A DNA stretch of 64,000 nucleotides from Porphyromonadaceae bacterium FC4 (GTDB lineage Bacteria; Bacteroidota; Bacteroidia; Bacteroidales; Porphyromonadaceae). Below, in pieces: positions 27,342 through 36,801 of the stretch. The stretch's first letter is position 1; each line of letters opens with the position of its first letter. The stretch covers positions 28,014-92,013 of the forward strand of contig LT635553.1 in assembly GCA_900120395.1 (NCBI GenBank), read 5' to 3'. The notes beneath the pieces are model-generated. The model made no database searches. It was not told the origin of the DNA and was given only the letters and a program-made list of their open reading frames with translations. Made by a program: the position numbers and the translations under genes.

Positions 27342-29981
27342 ATGAGTGCAAAAGCGGCGGAGACGCCCATGATGTCCCAGTACAACCGGTTCAAGAAAAA
27401 ATACGCTGATGCGATCCTTCTTTTTAGAGTCGGGGATTTTTATGAGACCTTTTCGGATGATGCCGTAGAGGTCGCTGCACTCACGGGCATCACACTCACC
27501 AAGCGCGGTAATGGCGGGGCGAATGATGTGCCGCTTGCGGGTTTTCCGTACCATGCGCTGGACACGTACCTCCCAAAGCTGGTCTCCAAGGGGAAGCGCG
27601 TCGCCATCTGCGACCAGGTGGAGGACCCGAAGCTCACCAATAAGCTGGTGAAGCGCGATGTGACGGAGCTGGTCACGCCGGGGCTCACCATGCACGATAC
27701 CGTGCTGGATGCCAATACCAATAACTTCTTGGCTGCCGCTGTCCTCCAGGGTGGGATCGCCGGTGCCGCTTTTCTGGATCTCTCCACGGGAGAGTTTCTC
27801 ACGACCCAGGGGAGGGTGGCTGAGGTGGAGAAGATGATGAACAACTTTGACCCCAGTGAGACGCTCATCAAGCGCGGCTCCGAGGTAGCGGTGGCTGAGC
27901 GGCTGGGCGAGAGCCTCAACCTGTACCCCCTCGATGACTGGGTCTTTAGCGAAGACTATGGTCGGGATCGGCTGCTCAAGCACTTTGGGGTCAAGCACCT
28001 GAAGGGGTTTGGTATCGAGGAAGATAAGCTCGCCATCATCGCCTGCGGGGCCATCCTCTACTACCTGGAGGTGACCAAGCACGCCCACCTCTCGCACATC
28101 AATACGATCCGAAAGGTGGAGGAGAGCCGCTTCGTACAGCTCGACCGCTTCACGCTGCACAACCTCGAGATCCTCCGACCGATGAGCGAGGAGGGGGTGG
28201 CACTGGTCCAGGTGCTGGATCGCACGCATACCCCCATGGGGGGCAGACTGATGAAGCGGTGGCTCGTCTTCCCACTGCTGGATGTGGCAGAGATCCAAAA
28301 GCGACAGAGGGTCGTGACGGCGTTCTTCAAAAACAGCGACCTGTCTCACAAGGTCGGTGACCTACTGGAGGGGATCGGTGACCTGGAGCGGCTGAGCAGC
28401 AAGGTGGCGGTCAACCGCATCAATCCGCGCGAGCTGCTGCAGGTGGCCAACGGACTCCGCCTGGCGCGACCGATCATGGAGGCGCTCCTCGGGTCGGAGG
28501 ATAAGGAGCTGCGGGAGCTGGCACTCGGCATCGACCCGATGGATGAGCTGGCAGAGCGCATCGAGACCACCATCAACCCCGAGGCACCCATACAGGCGGG
28601 ACGGGGCAACGTGATCCGCTCCGGAGTGGACAAGCGACTGGACGAGCTGCGCTCAATCGCCGGGGGAGGCAAGGAGTACCTGGTGGAGATGCGCCAGAGG
28701 GAGAGCGAGCGCACCGGCATACCGAGCCTCAAGATCGCGTTCAACAACGTATTTGGCTACTACATCGAGGTACGCAACACCTACAAGGATAAGGTCCCAC
28801 CCGAGTGGACCCGAAAGCAAACCCTCGTGAGCGCCGAGCGCTACATCACCGCTGAGCTCAAGGAGTACGAGCAGAAGATCCTGGGGGCGGAGGAGCGGAT
28901 AGCGATCCTGGAGCAGGAGCTCTACGCCCGGCTGATGGAGCATGTCCTGGCCTACATACGGATCCTGCAGAAAAACGCCGCTACCCTCTCCGAGATCGAT
29001 GTCCTGCAGTCCTTTGCCGAGGTGGCACGGAAAAACAACTACGCCGCCCCCACGGTGGACGATAGTCGATCCCTCAAGATCACCGGCGGACGCCACCCGG
29101 TGATCGAGCAGACCCTGCCGCCCGGTGAAGTCTACATTGCCAACGACCTATACCTCGATACAGAGACTCAGCAGATCATCATCATCACGGGGCCCAATAT
29201 GTCCGGTAAGTCCGCCCTCCTTCGGCAGACCGCTCTCATTGTCCTGATGGCGCAGGTGGGCTCTTTTGTCCCCGCAGAGTCGGCACAAGTGGGCGTGGTG
29301 GATCGTATCTTCACCCGCGTGGGGGCGTCCGACAACATCTCCCGGGGAGAGAGTACCTTCATGGTCGAGATGACCGAGTCGGCTGCCATCCTCAACAACC
29401 TCACCGGGCGCAGCCTCATCCTCATCGACGAACTGGGGCGTGGCACCAGCACCTACGACGGTATCTCCATCGCTCGCGCCATCGTCGAGTACCTGCACGA
29501 GCATCCGCATGGGCATGCCAAGACCCTCTTTGCCACGCACTACCACGAGCTCAACGAGCTGGAGGGCGTCTTCCCGAGGGTCAAAAACTTCAACGTCGCC
29601 GTCAACGAGTCGGACGGCAAGGTGGTCTTTCTCCGCAAGCTGATCCCCGGAGGGAGCGAGCACAGCTTTGGTATCCATGTGGCGAAGATGGCAGGGATGC
29701 CGCAGCCGATCGTGGATCGGGCAGCACAGCTCCTGGAGCAACTGGAGGAGAGCGCGGCAGCCATGCGTGCCGGGGTAGGCAGTACCTCAGCAGGAGGGAC
29801 GCCGATGCCCATACCGACCGGGATGAGCTCCGGACCTGTCCAGCTCAGTTTCTTTCAGCTGGACGACCCTACACTGGCATCGGTGCGGGATGAGATCGTG
29901 GGGATCGATATCAATGCGCTGACCCCGATCGAAGCGCTCAACAAGCTCGACCAGATCCAAAAACTCCTCACGCAGAAGTGA
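27342..29981 (+). CDS. mutS: DNA mismatch repair protein MutS
   Basis: 879 residues, full length. It recognises base mismatches and recruits MutL. The mismatch-reading Phe-x-Glu is Phe33-Tyr-Glu35 in VGDFYETF. The clamp and lever regions follow, then the ATPase: Walker A GPNMSGKS (617-624), Walker B LILIDELGRGTSTYDG and ATHYHEL. The C-terminal end (QLSFFQLDDP, PIEALNKLDQIQKLL) is the usual tetramer-associated tail. A -7-like TAAGTTTG at 27300 is a possible promoter. Neighbours are unrelated. Confidence 0.97.
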   Translation: MSAKAAETPMMSQYNRFKKKYADAILLFRVGDFYETFSDDAVEVAALTGITLTKRGNGGANDVPLAGFPYHALDTYLPKLVSKGKRVAICDQVEDPKLTNKLVKRDVTELVTPGLTMHDTVLDANTNNFLAAAVLQGGIAGAAFLDLSTGEFLTTQGRVAEVEKMMNNFDPSETLIKRGSEVAVAERLGESLNLYPLDDWVFSEDYGRDRLLKHFGVKHLKGFGIEEDKLAIIACGAILYYLEVTKHAHLSHINTIRKVEESRFVQLDRFTLHNLEILRPMSEEGVALVQVLDRTHTPMGGRLMKRWLVFPLLDVAEIQKRQRVVTAFFKNSDLSHKVGDLLEGIGDLERLSSKVAVNRINPRELLQVANGLRLARPIMEALLGSEDKELRELALGIDPMDELAERIETTINPEAPIQAGRGNVIRSGVDKRLDELRSIAGGGKEYLVEMRQRESERTGIPSLKIAFNNVFGYYIEVRNTYKDKVPPEWTRKQTLVSAERYITAELKEYEQKILGAEERIAILEQELYARLMEHVLAYIRILQKNAATLSEIDVLQSFAEVARKNNYAAPTVDDSRSLKITGGRHPVIEQTLPPGEVYIANDLYLDTETQQIIIITGPNMSGKSALLRQTALIVLMAQVGSFVPAESAQVGVVDRIFTRVGASDNISRGESTFMVEMTESAAILNNLTGRSLILIDELGRGTSTYDGISIARAIVEYLHEHPHGHAKTLFATHYHELNELEGVFPRVKNFNVAVNESDGKVVFLRKLIPGGSEHSFGIHVAKMAGMPQPIVDRAAQLLEQLEESAAAMRAGVGSTSAGGTPMPIPTGMSSGPVQLSFFQLDDPTLASVRDEIVGIDINALTPIEALNKLDQIQKLLTQK

Positions 29982-30121
29982 GGGGCACGACACTGCTGAT
30001 GCCAAAAAAGATCCCGCTTGCTTCCCCGAAGTGTGGGCATTTTGTTAAGTTTGTCTACAGAGAGAACAGCTGGTGCGTCGTTTGATGCTCCAAACAATAA
30101 GCATTCATATAGAGACCAATC

Positions 30122-31627
30122 TTGAGTACCGAACTATTACTCCTATACGGATCCATCCTGGCAGTGGTGGGTATTGTACTGAGCAAGGCGAGCTTTCGCT
30201 TTGGTCTGCCTACCCTTTTGCTGTTTTTGGGTGTTGGTATGCTTGCCGGAACCTTTGGGCATATCGAATTTGACAACCCCGTCGTCGCACAGTCGGTGGG
30301 TACAGTGGCACTGACCATCATCCTCTTCTCCGGCGGGATGGATACCAAGCTGGCGGATGTCCGGCCGGTGATGGTGCCGGGGACGCTGCTGGCGACCGTG
30401 GGGGTGCTGCTGACGGCACTGCTGACGGGGGGATTCATCTACTTCTTATTTCAGGCGACGGGGCATGTGCGGCTCACCTTCCCGCAGTCGTTGCTCTGTG
30501 GTGCCGTGATGTCGTCTACGGATAGTGCTTCGGTATTCAGCATCCTACGCTCCAAAAACATCCAGCTGAAGCGCAACCTCAAGCCGCTCCTGGAGTTTGA
30601 GTCCGGCTCCAATGACCCGATGGCGTACATGCTCACGGTGATCCTGGTGTCGATGCTCCAGACCGGGGACGTCTCTATAGCACACGGAGTGGTCATGCTG
30701 GTGATGCAACTGGCTCTGGGTATCCTCCTCGGGCTGGCGTTTGGCTGGTGCACGGCGTGGTTCATCAATAAGGTCAACCTCCCTGCCGCTGCACTCTACC
30801 CGATCCTCCTACTGGCGCTGGCTTCGTTTGCTTTCTCGGTCACCACGCACCTGGGTGGTAACGGCTACCTCGCTGTCTACCTGACCGGACTGGTGGTGGG
30901 CAATAGCAAAGTGGTACACAAGAAGAGTATCGGACGGTTCTTCGATGGGTTTCAGTGGCTCTGTCAGCTCATCATGTTCTTGGTGCTGGGCTTACTGGTC
31001 AACGTCAACGACCTGGGCGGAATCGCACTGCCGGCACTTCTGATCGCACTTTTCCTGCTCCTTTTTGGCAGACCTCTGTCGGTGTTCCTGACCATGATCC
31101 CCTTTTACAAAAAGTTTGGCACCAGGGCGGTCACCTACGTCAGCTGGGTGGGACTGCGCGGGGCGGTGCCCATCATCTTTGCCTGCTACCCCTGGGTGGC
31201 GGGGATTGAGCATGCGCAGCTCTTTTTCAACATCGTCTTTTTCATCACGCTGTTCTCCCTGATCGTGCAGGGCTCCACCGTCGGGCTGATGGCTGAGAAG
31301 CTTGGGCTGGTCAGCGACGATATGCGCCAGAAGGTCTTTACGGAGGTGGATCTGCCGGAGCAGATACAGAGCACCATCTCCGAGATGATCGTGAGCGAAA
31401 GCATGATCCGCCACAGCAATAAACTGATGGACCTCCCGATACCGGACCATACCCTCGCCATACTGGTGCAGCGCGATGGGCACTTCTTCATCCCGAGAGG
31501 CAATACACCACTCGAGGAGGGAGACCATGTCCTCGTCATCTCGGACGATGAGGATGCGCTGGTACAGGCGTATGAGGAGCTGGGCGTACAGAGCTACTCG
31601 CTGAATGACAACGACTTTTTTCAATAA
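30122..31627 (+). CDS. CPA1-family K+(Na+)/H+ antiporter with C-terminal RCK_C domain
   Basis: 501 residues with about 12 membrane segments followed by a cytosolic TrkA_C/RCK_C domain (residues ~410-490; HTLAILVQRDGHFFIPRGNTPLEEGDHVLVISD). This is the NhaP2/CvrA-type architecture used to expel K+ or Na+ in exchange for protons. The transport core has SSTDSASVF, EFESGSNDPMAY and SWVGLRGAVPII. The start is TTG at 30122 (MSTELLLLYGSIL); no ATG is better placed. A -7-like TAAGTTTG lies at 30046-30053. Confidence 0.9.
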   Translation: MSTELLLLYGSILAVVGIVLSKASFRFGLPTLLLFLGVGMLAGTFGHIEFDNPVVAQSVGTVALTIILFSGGMDTKLADVRPVMVPGTLLATVGVLLTALLTGGFIYFLFQATGHVRLTFPQSLLCGAVMSSTDSASVFSILRSKNIQLKRNLKPLLEFESGSNDPMAYMLTVILVSMLQTGDVSIAHGVVMLVMQLALGILLGLAFGWCTAWFINKVNLPAAALYPILLLALASFAFSVTTHLGGNGYLAVYLTGLVVGNSKVVHKKSIGRFFDGFQWLCQLIMFLVLGLLVNVNDLGGIALPALLIALFLLLFGRPLSVFLTMIPFYKKFGTRAVTYVSWVGLRGAVPIIFACYPWVAGIEHAQLFFNIVFFITLFSLIVQGSTVGLMAEKLGLVSDDMRQKVFTEVDLPEQIQSTISEMIVSESMIRHSNKLMDLPIPDHTLAILVQRDGHFFIPRGNTPLEEGDHVLVISDDEDALVQAYEELGVQSYSLNDNDFFQ

Positions 31628-31644
31628 AACGAACGCACACCACC

Positions 31645-32472
31645 ATGGCTGATACCCTACGTTTCGAAAAAATGCACGGACTGGGTAACGACTACATCTA
31701 CATCAACCTCGACAAATACCCCATCCGTGACCTGCCGGCTTTTGCCCGCAAGTACAGCGACCGAAGGTTTGGGATCGGAGGCGATGGGGTCGTGACGTAC
31801 AGCCGTGAGGGGGTCTCGGACTACCGGATGCGGATCTTCAACATCGACGGCTCCGAGGGTTTGATGTGCGGCAATGCCATACGCTGCGTCGCTAAGCTGC
31901 TGTACGAGGAGGGACTGGATCGGCACAACCCCATGCGTATAGATACCGCGTCGGGAGTCAAGATCCTAGAGCTCACGACGGACGAGAGCGACCGAGTGCA
32001 GCAGGTGCGTGTGGATATGGGGAAGCCGGAGCTACTGGACCGCGAGCTGGAGGTATCGGTGGAGGGAGCTGCCTACACCGGTATGCAGGTGAGTATGGGC
32101 AACCCCCACTTTGTGACGGTCATAGACAGCGACCCGATGAGCCACCCGCTGGAGAAGTACGGACCCCTGGTGGAGCAACACCCCTACTTCCCCGACCGAG
32201 TCAATTTTGAGATCGTCCAAGTCACGGACCGCGGACACTTGGTCATGCGTGTGTATGAGCGCGGCTCGGGGCTGACGCTGGCATGTGGCACCGGAGCTTG
32301 TGCTACCGCTGTGGCAGCTATCGAGCAGGGGCTGGTGGACAGCCCCGTAGAGATACGCATGCCCGGTGGTGCCCTCACGATCGAGTGGAGCGGCGACTAC
32401 GGAGAGCCGGTCTTCATGACCGGACCCGCCACGCGTGTCTACAAGGGCGAGATGGAGGGAGACTTTTTCTGA
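31645..32472 (+). CDS. dapF: Diaminopimelate epimerase
   Basis: 275 residues. It converts LL- to meso-diaminopimelate for lysine and peptidoglycan. The two catalytic cysteines are Cys75 (GLMCGNAIRC) and Cys214 (LACGTGACAT); the N-terminal MHGLGNDYIYI is also typical. It lies 17 bases after the antiporter gene and 58 before dapL, which makes its substrate, so the last two enzymes of the pathway are adjacent. Confidence 0.97.
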   Translation: MADTLRFEKMHGLGNDYIYINLDKYPIRDLPAFARKYSDRRFGIGGDGVVTYSREGVSDYRMRIFNIDGSEGLMCGNAIRCVAKLLYEEGLDRHNPMRIDTASGVKILELTTDESDRVQQVRVDMGKPELLDRELEVSVEGAAYTGMQVSMGNPHFVTVIDSDPMSHPLEKYGPLVEQHPYFPDRVNFEIVQVTDRGHLVMRVYERGSGLTLACGTGACATAVAAIEQGLVDSPVEIRMPGGALTIEWSGDYGEPVFMTGPATRVYKGEMEGDFF

Positions 32473-32530
32473 GACCTGCATGCGCAGTCTCAGAATGATG
32501 ATTTTATGAACAGACGAAAGAAAGATTGAA

Positions 32531-33742
32531 ATGAAGAAAATCAATACGCATTTTCAAAAACTCCAAGATAGCTACCTTTTTGCCGAAGTGAGCCACCGCG
32601 TACAGGCGTACCTGAGGGAACAGCCCGACGCTTCCCTGATACGAATGGGTATAGGTGACGTCACGCTCCCCCTGCCCAAGTCGGTGATCGATGCGATGCA
32701 TCGGGCGGTCGACGACGAAGCAAAGGCTCAGACGCTGCGCGGGTACGGTCCCGAGCAGGGGCACGACTTCCTCAGAGCGGCCATAGAGGAGCACGACTAT
32801 AGAGCCCGCGGCATCGACATCAGCAAGGACGAGGTCTTCATCAGCGACGGAGCCAAGAGCGACACCGCCAACATCGTGGACCTCTTCAGCAACGATGTCC
32901 GCCTCGCCATTACCGACCCGGTCTATCCGGTCTATGTGGACTCAAATGTCCTGGCAGGACGTACCGGCGAACTAATGGACGACGGCAGATGGTCCGGGAT
33001 CACCTACCTCGACTGCAACCGTGAGAATGGCTTTGTCCCTACGCTCCCGAGTGAGCACGTGGATGTGATCTACCTCTGCCTGCCCAACAACCCCACAGGC
33101 ACCACCCTCACCCGCGATCAGCTGCAGCAGTGGGTCGACTATGCCCTGTCGGAGGATGCGATCATCCTCTACGATGGCGCCTACGAGGCGTTTGTGCGTG
33201 AGGAGGATGTCCCCCGCAGTATCTACGAGCTCAAGGGCGCCAAGCAGTGTGCCATCGAGTTTAGGAGCTACTCCAAGACCGCCGGCTTCACCGGAGTGCG
33301 CTGCGGCTACACCGTCGTTCCCAAGGACCTGCAGGTCGGCTCAGCTTCGCTCAATGCCATGTGGAGGAGACGCCAGACCACGAAGTTCAACGGTGCCTCC
33401 TACATCAGCCAGCGCGGAGCCGCAGCCATCTACACCGAAGAGGGAAAGAAGGAAGTGCGCCAAAACATCGACTACTACTTGCACAACGCCGGCGTGATAC
33501 GCGATGCGTTCCTGAAAGTAGGCTACGAAGTCTTTGGCGGGATCAACAGCCCCTACGTCTGGGTCAAGACCCCGGACGCATATCCTCTGAGCTGGGACTT
33601 CTTTGAGTACCTGCTTCGCGAAAAGCAAGTGATCGGTACGCCCGGTGTCGGCTTTGGGCAACAGGGCGAGGGCTACTTCCGCTTCTCGGCTTTCGGCTCC
33701 ACGGAGGACACCCGTGAGGCGATGGAGCGCATGCTGAAGTAA
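32531..33742 (+). CDS. dapL: LL-diaminopimelate aminotransferase
   Basis: 403 residues, a fold-type I PLP enzyme. The Schiff-base lysine is Lys249 in SYSKTAGFTG; CLPNNPTGTTL and the C-terminal FRFSAFG are also diagnostic. It transaminates tetrahydrodipicolinate directly to LL-diaminopimelate and so bypasses the acylated DapD/C/E route, a variant common in Bacteroidota, chlamydiae and plants. It forms a pair with dapF upstream and a terminator follows. Confidence 0.95.
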   Translation: MKKINTHFQKLQDSYLFAEVSHRVQAYLREQPDASLIRMGIGDVTLPLPKSVIDAMHRAVDDEAKAQTLRGYGPEQGHDFLRAAIEEHDYRARGIDISKDEVFISDGAKSDTANIVDLFSNDVRLAITDPVYPVYVDSNVLAGRTGELMDDGRWSGITYLDCNRENGFVPTLPSEHVDVIYLCLPNNPTGTTLTRDQLQQWVDYALSEDAIILYDGAYEAFVREEDVPRSIYELKGAKQCAIEFRSYSKTAGFTGVRCGYTVVPKDLQVGSASLNAMWRRRQTTKFNGASYISQRGAAAIYTEEGKKEVRQNIDYYLHNAGVIRDAFLKVGYEVFGGINSPYVWVKTPDAYPLSWDFFEYLLREKQVIGTPGVGFGQQGEGYFRFSAFGSTEDTREAMERMLK

Positions 33743-33776
33743 GCAACGATCTGCGCAGCAGGTCAGAGCCAAAAAG

Positions 33777-33815
33777 AAGAGGGTGTGTCGGTGGTCTTCG
33801 CCGGCACACCCTCTT
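33777..33815. terminator. Terminator between dapL and the beta-barrel gene
   Basis: Arms AAGAGGGTGTG and CACACCCTCTT, extended by CGG/CCG past one U-G pair. It serves converging genes and belongs to the GGGTGTGTC stem family. Confidence 0.8.
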
Positions 33816-33874
33816 TGTTTGGTGGGTTGCGTTACGTCGTTCGGTAGCAGCTGCCGATTGACCTCGGCAGGTGG

Positions 33875-35125
33875 TCAAAAGTCAAAGGAGAGACCGATCA
33901 CGCCGTCCACGAAGAGGGTCTGCGGGGAGATCTCCTCGTAGGGTCTGCCGAGGGTGGTGAGCTGCTTGGTGACCCCCGGCTCCAGAAAGAGCCCCATCTG
34001 CTTGGTCAGTGCATACCGCACGCCCATGGCGCCCCGCACGCTCCAGCGGATCGGGTCACCCGGGAGTGATTGGTCTGTCGACTTGGAGGGGACCCACTCC
34101 TTATCCATATGATAGTTGGTCTGCAGACCGGAGACGAGGCACTTCTCACCCATGATGGTACCCGACGCATGGAGCGACCACCGTCCTCTGTCGAGGAAGT
34201 CGTACCGGAGCGTGAGCGGCACCCCCAGCAGATGATCGGTGTAGCGCATATCGGTATAGTAGCTATCCGACCCCTGCCTTTGGTCGGTCACCTCGCGTGT
34301 GTAGAGGAGACCGCTCTCCAGGTACAGTCCGGGCAGCATCTCGTACGCCGCCATGAGCCCCACACGTATCGGCGGATGGCGACGAACGCTGATGGCAGTT
34401 TCCTGCGCTTGGTTGTAAAAAGAGATCATCTCCTGTGCCGACTGCTCATCCTCATCCTCCGGTACTTCTTTCTCTGCCAGGTGATCCTTGTTGGGTGCGA
34501 TGGCATAAAGTCCGCCGTAGCCCTCCATACTGCTACCGGATCCCTGTAGGTTGGCGGCGAGGAGCGAGGTCCGCAAGCGAGGCGAGTGGTGACGGGCAGG
34601 CAGCGACGGCAGCTCCGGGGTCGAGCGTTGCGGTCGGGTGAGGGAGCTCTTGGGTTGCTTTTGGTCGGTACGGATCAGAGTGGCAGAGGAGACCTTCGGT
34701 GTCTCCACCACCACGGCAGGGAGCTTAGAGGGGATGGGCTCCGCCTTTGCGTAGAGGGATGCCGACTGTTGCGGGGTACGGGGCTGCACCGTTGGTGAGG
34801 GGATCGGCTCCTCCACCGGAGGAGTGATCGGGTCCGCTTCAGTGCGAGCCGCTTCCGAGACGGCTGCCACCACGGGATCGGCATCGGAGAATACCGGCAC
34901 CGGCTCCTGCGGTCGGTACAGCAGCCAGGTGAGCAGCAGTGCCGCAGCTACTCCCACTGTCGGCAGGAGTACCCACAGGAGGCGGGAGCGTCCCTGCTTC
35001 TCAGCACGTACACCGGTGAGGATCGCTCCCCACATCTCCTCATCCTCGGCAGAGGTACGGGGTGGCGTCTCGTACCGATCGAGCTTATCTTTGATCTGAT
35101 CGATCCAGTCATTCTTGTTACTCAT
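33875..35125 (-). CDS. Trans-envelope protein: cytosolic N-terminus, one membrane helix, C-terminal beta-barrel; probable regulator partner of the ECF sigma factor
   Basis: 416 residues. Residues 1-47 are charged and cytosolic-looking. One helix (RLLWVLLPTVGVAAALLLTWLLY, about 45-67) crosses the inner membrane. A Pro-rich, poorly structured linker reaches about residue 230, and the last ~180 residues read as an outer-membrane beta-barrel (RVGLMAAYEMLPGLYLESGLLYTREV…) ending in Phe (GVIGLSFDF). There is no cleavable signal peptide. Its start overlaps the sigma factor stop by 4 bases (ATGA), so the two are made together. By position it may act as an anti-sigma factor; the sequence shows no known anti-sigma motif. 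Confidence 0.75.
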   Translation of the reverse strand: MSNKNDWIDQIKDKLDRYETPPRTSAEDEEMWGAILTGVRAEKQGRSRLLWVLLPTVGVAAALLLTWLLYRPQEPVPVFSDADPVVAAVSEAARTEADPITPPVEEPIPSPTVQPRTPQQSASLYAKAEPIPSKLPAVVVETPKVSSATLIRTDQKQPKSSLTRPQRSTPELPSLPARHHSPRLRTSLLAANLQGSGSSMEGYGGLYAIAPNKDHLAEKEVPEDEDEQSAQEMISFYNQAQETAISVRRHPPIRVGLMAAYEMLPGLYLESGLLYTREVTDQRQGSDSYYTDMRYTDHLLGVPLTLRYDFLDRGRWSLHASGTIMGEKCLVSGLQTNYHMDKEWVPSKSTDQSLPGDPIRWSVRGAMGVRYALTKQMGLFLEPGVTKQLTTLGRPYEEISPQTLFVDGVIGLSFDF

Positions 35126-35688
35126 AGTCCTCTCTCTTCCATGTAGGCTTTGATTTTTTGCGCCAAGAGCTTACGTGCTCTGGCATACTGGGACGCCGAC
35201 GTCCCCTCCTTGATCCCCAGCTGCTGTGCCACCTGCTTGTGGCTCAGCCCGTCCAGGGCGTACAGGCAAAACACCAGTCGGTACCCCGTCGGCAGCTCCC
35301 GGATCATCTCCTGTATCGCCTCCGCCGGCAGCCCTTGGAGATCTGTCGGTGCCTCCTCAGGCTCATCGGGCAGGTCGTACTCCTCGTCCAAAAAGGAGAA
35401 CTTCCGCCTGCTACGGAGGTAGCTCAGCGCTTGGTAGGTAGTCACCTGCGTCATCCACGCACGAAGCGAGCCCTTGCCGCGGTACTCAAATGAATCGATG
35501 GCGGTGAAGATCTTGATGAAGCTGTCCTGCAGAAGGTCCTTGACGGCATCCGGGTCGGAGACATAGCGAAAGCACACGCTGCGGAGGTACCCCACGTATG
35601 TTTCGTACAGAGCCTTCATGGCTTGCTCGTCTCCCCGGCGGACACCCGTCAGGAGTATTTCTTCATCTTCATTCCACGGTCTATTCAT
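35122..35688 (-). CDS. ECF-type RNA polymerase sigma factor
   Basis: 188 residues from the ATG at 35688 (MNRPWNEDEEILLTGVRRGDEQAMKALYETY); an earlier ATG 18 codons upstream gives an atypical extension. Region 2 includes VKDLLQDSFIKIFTAIDSFEYRGKGSLRAWM (landmark). Region 4 is YRLVFCLYALDGLSHKQVAQQLGIKEGTSASQYARARKLL (landmark). It should direct RNA polymerase to a small regulon, often envelope stress genes in this phylum. It is cotranscribed with the trans-envelope protein. Confidence 0.93.
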   Translation of the reverse strand: MNRPWNEDEEILLTGVRRGDEQAMKALYETYVGYLRSVCFRYVSDPDAVKDLLQDSFIKIFTAIDSFEYRGKGSLRAWMTQVTTYQALSYLRSRRKFSFLDEEYDLPDEPEEAPTDLQGLPAEAIQEMIRELPTGYRLVFCLYALDGLSHKQVAQQLGIKEGTSASQYARARKLLAQKIKAYMEERGL

Positions 35689-35947
35689 TCCCGGTACTGC
35701 TGAGCTGATACTGGCTGCTTCGGAGAGGGCGGCTCGGTGCACCCTTTCCGGGGTGAAAAGATAGCCCCTTTTCAGACAGTGTCCAAAAAGAGGCTATCTA
35801 CCCTAGAGGTGTGGTGGGGAGGGATGGGGCAACAACTGCAACCAAATGACCGGTGTAGCACCAAGTCTCTCTTTATACCCCATCCCCTATGCGAAGCGAT
35901 GCTTCATCATCCACCACACAAGACCCTATTCGATAGCTACAAAAGCC

Positions 35948-36688
35948 TCACTCGACCACAATGTCCCCGATGCTGCGGTTCGCAGGCAGTGCAGCCTTAG
36001 GGTCCGCCTTTTTGCCGGAGACGTAGTCCAGGTTGATGGTCTGGCTGCCCGTTTCGGTCACGAAGCGGATCTTCAGAGCCTTCTTCTCACCTTTGGTATC
36101 GGGCAGATCTTTCAGGCTAAATGCCGCATAAGCCCGTGCAATGGTCCTCGCATTGGTATCACCCTTAGCGTTGTGGCGAAGCTCCAGGGTGTAGGGATCC
36201 TTCGGGTCCACACCGGAGACCAGGTTGATCTCATGTGGCTTCTTGGAGTCGCCGTAGCGAGCCGAAAAGATGATCGTGAGGTAGCCGTCCTCTATCAGAC
36301 ACTGCTCCTTGCCGAGCCCGATGGGGTCCTTTCCGTAGGCTGCGTTGTTGTCCTCCTTCGAGGGGACCATATTCTTGGTGAGGATCTCCTTGAGCCCGAG
36401 TACGTGGACCGCCTTGGTGTAGCCCTCGTGGGGTGCCTTTTTGTCATCCTTGTAGTTCACCAGCGCCCGCACCTCTTTGCCCTTGGTGGGGTGCTCCTTG
36501 AGGTTGGTCGGGAGGAGGGTGGTCTTCTCATTGAGCTGCAGGTAGACCGCCTTGGTGGTCGGGTTGGTCTTCACCGTCACGATCCCGGTGTAGTAGTTGG
36601 AGTAGTCCGGGTTGTTTTTGCCCAGGCAGGAAGTGAGGAAAAGGAGAGCCACACCGAGTGTAGCAAGTACGATACTGTTCGTTTTCAT
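35948..36688 (-). CDS. NigD-like lipoprotein
   Basis: 246-residue lipoprotein (lipobox FLTSC, Cys21). It resembles the NigD-like family of Bacteroidota: an N-terminal strand block (YYTGIVTVKTNPTTKAVYLQLNEKTTLLPTNL, KEVRALVNYKDD) and a C-terminal beta-sandwich (LTIIFSARYGDSKKPHEINLV, TLELRHNAKGD). NigD itself is tied to bacteriocin immunity, but most relatives have no known role. It stands alone; no clear promoter box was seen. Confidence 0.75.
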   Translation of the reverse strand: MKTNSIVLATLGVALLFLTSCLGKNNPDYSNYYTGIVTVKTNPTTKAVYLQLNEKTTLLPTNLKEHPTKGKEVRALVNYKDDKKAPHEGYTKAVHVLGLKEILTKNMVPSKEDNNAAYGKDPIGLGKEQCLIEDGYLTIIFSARYGDSKKPHEINLVSGVDPKDPYTLELRHNAKGDTNARTIARAYAAFSLKDLPDTKGEKKALKIRFVTETGSQTINLDYVSGKKADPKAALPANRSIGDIVVE

Positions 36689-36801
36689 AATGTTGTTTTA
36701 TTCTAAAAATTGGTTTGAAATGAATCGTCTTTACTCTATAAACGCACCACCTTGCGATTCCTTGCATCACTTGCCCCACTTTTTTTATTCCCCACCCCTA
36801 T

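Noticed and set aside
27180-28349. Long open frame (389 codons) on the minus strand across the start of mutS
   Set aside because: It is antisense to well-conserved mutS codons and has no family motif; it is a composition shadow.
35846-36706. 286-codon plus-strand frame opposite the NigD-like gene
   Set aside because: The minus strand gives a lipoprotein signal and family pattern; the plus frame gives neither.
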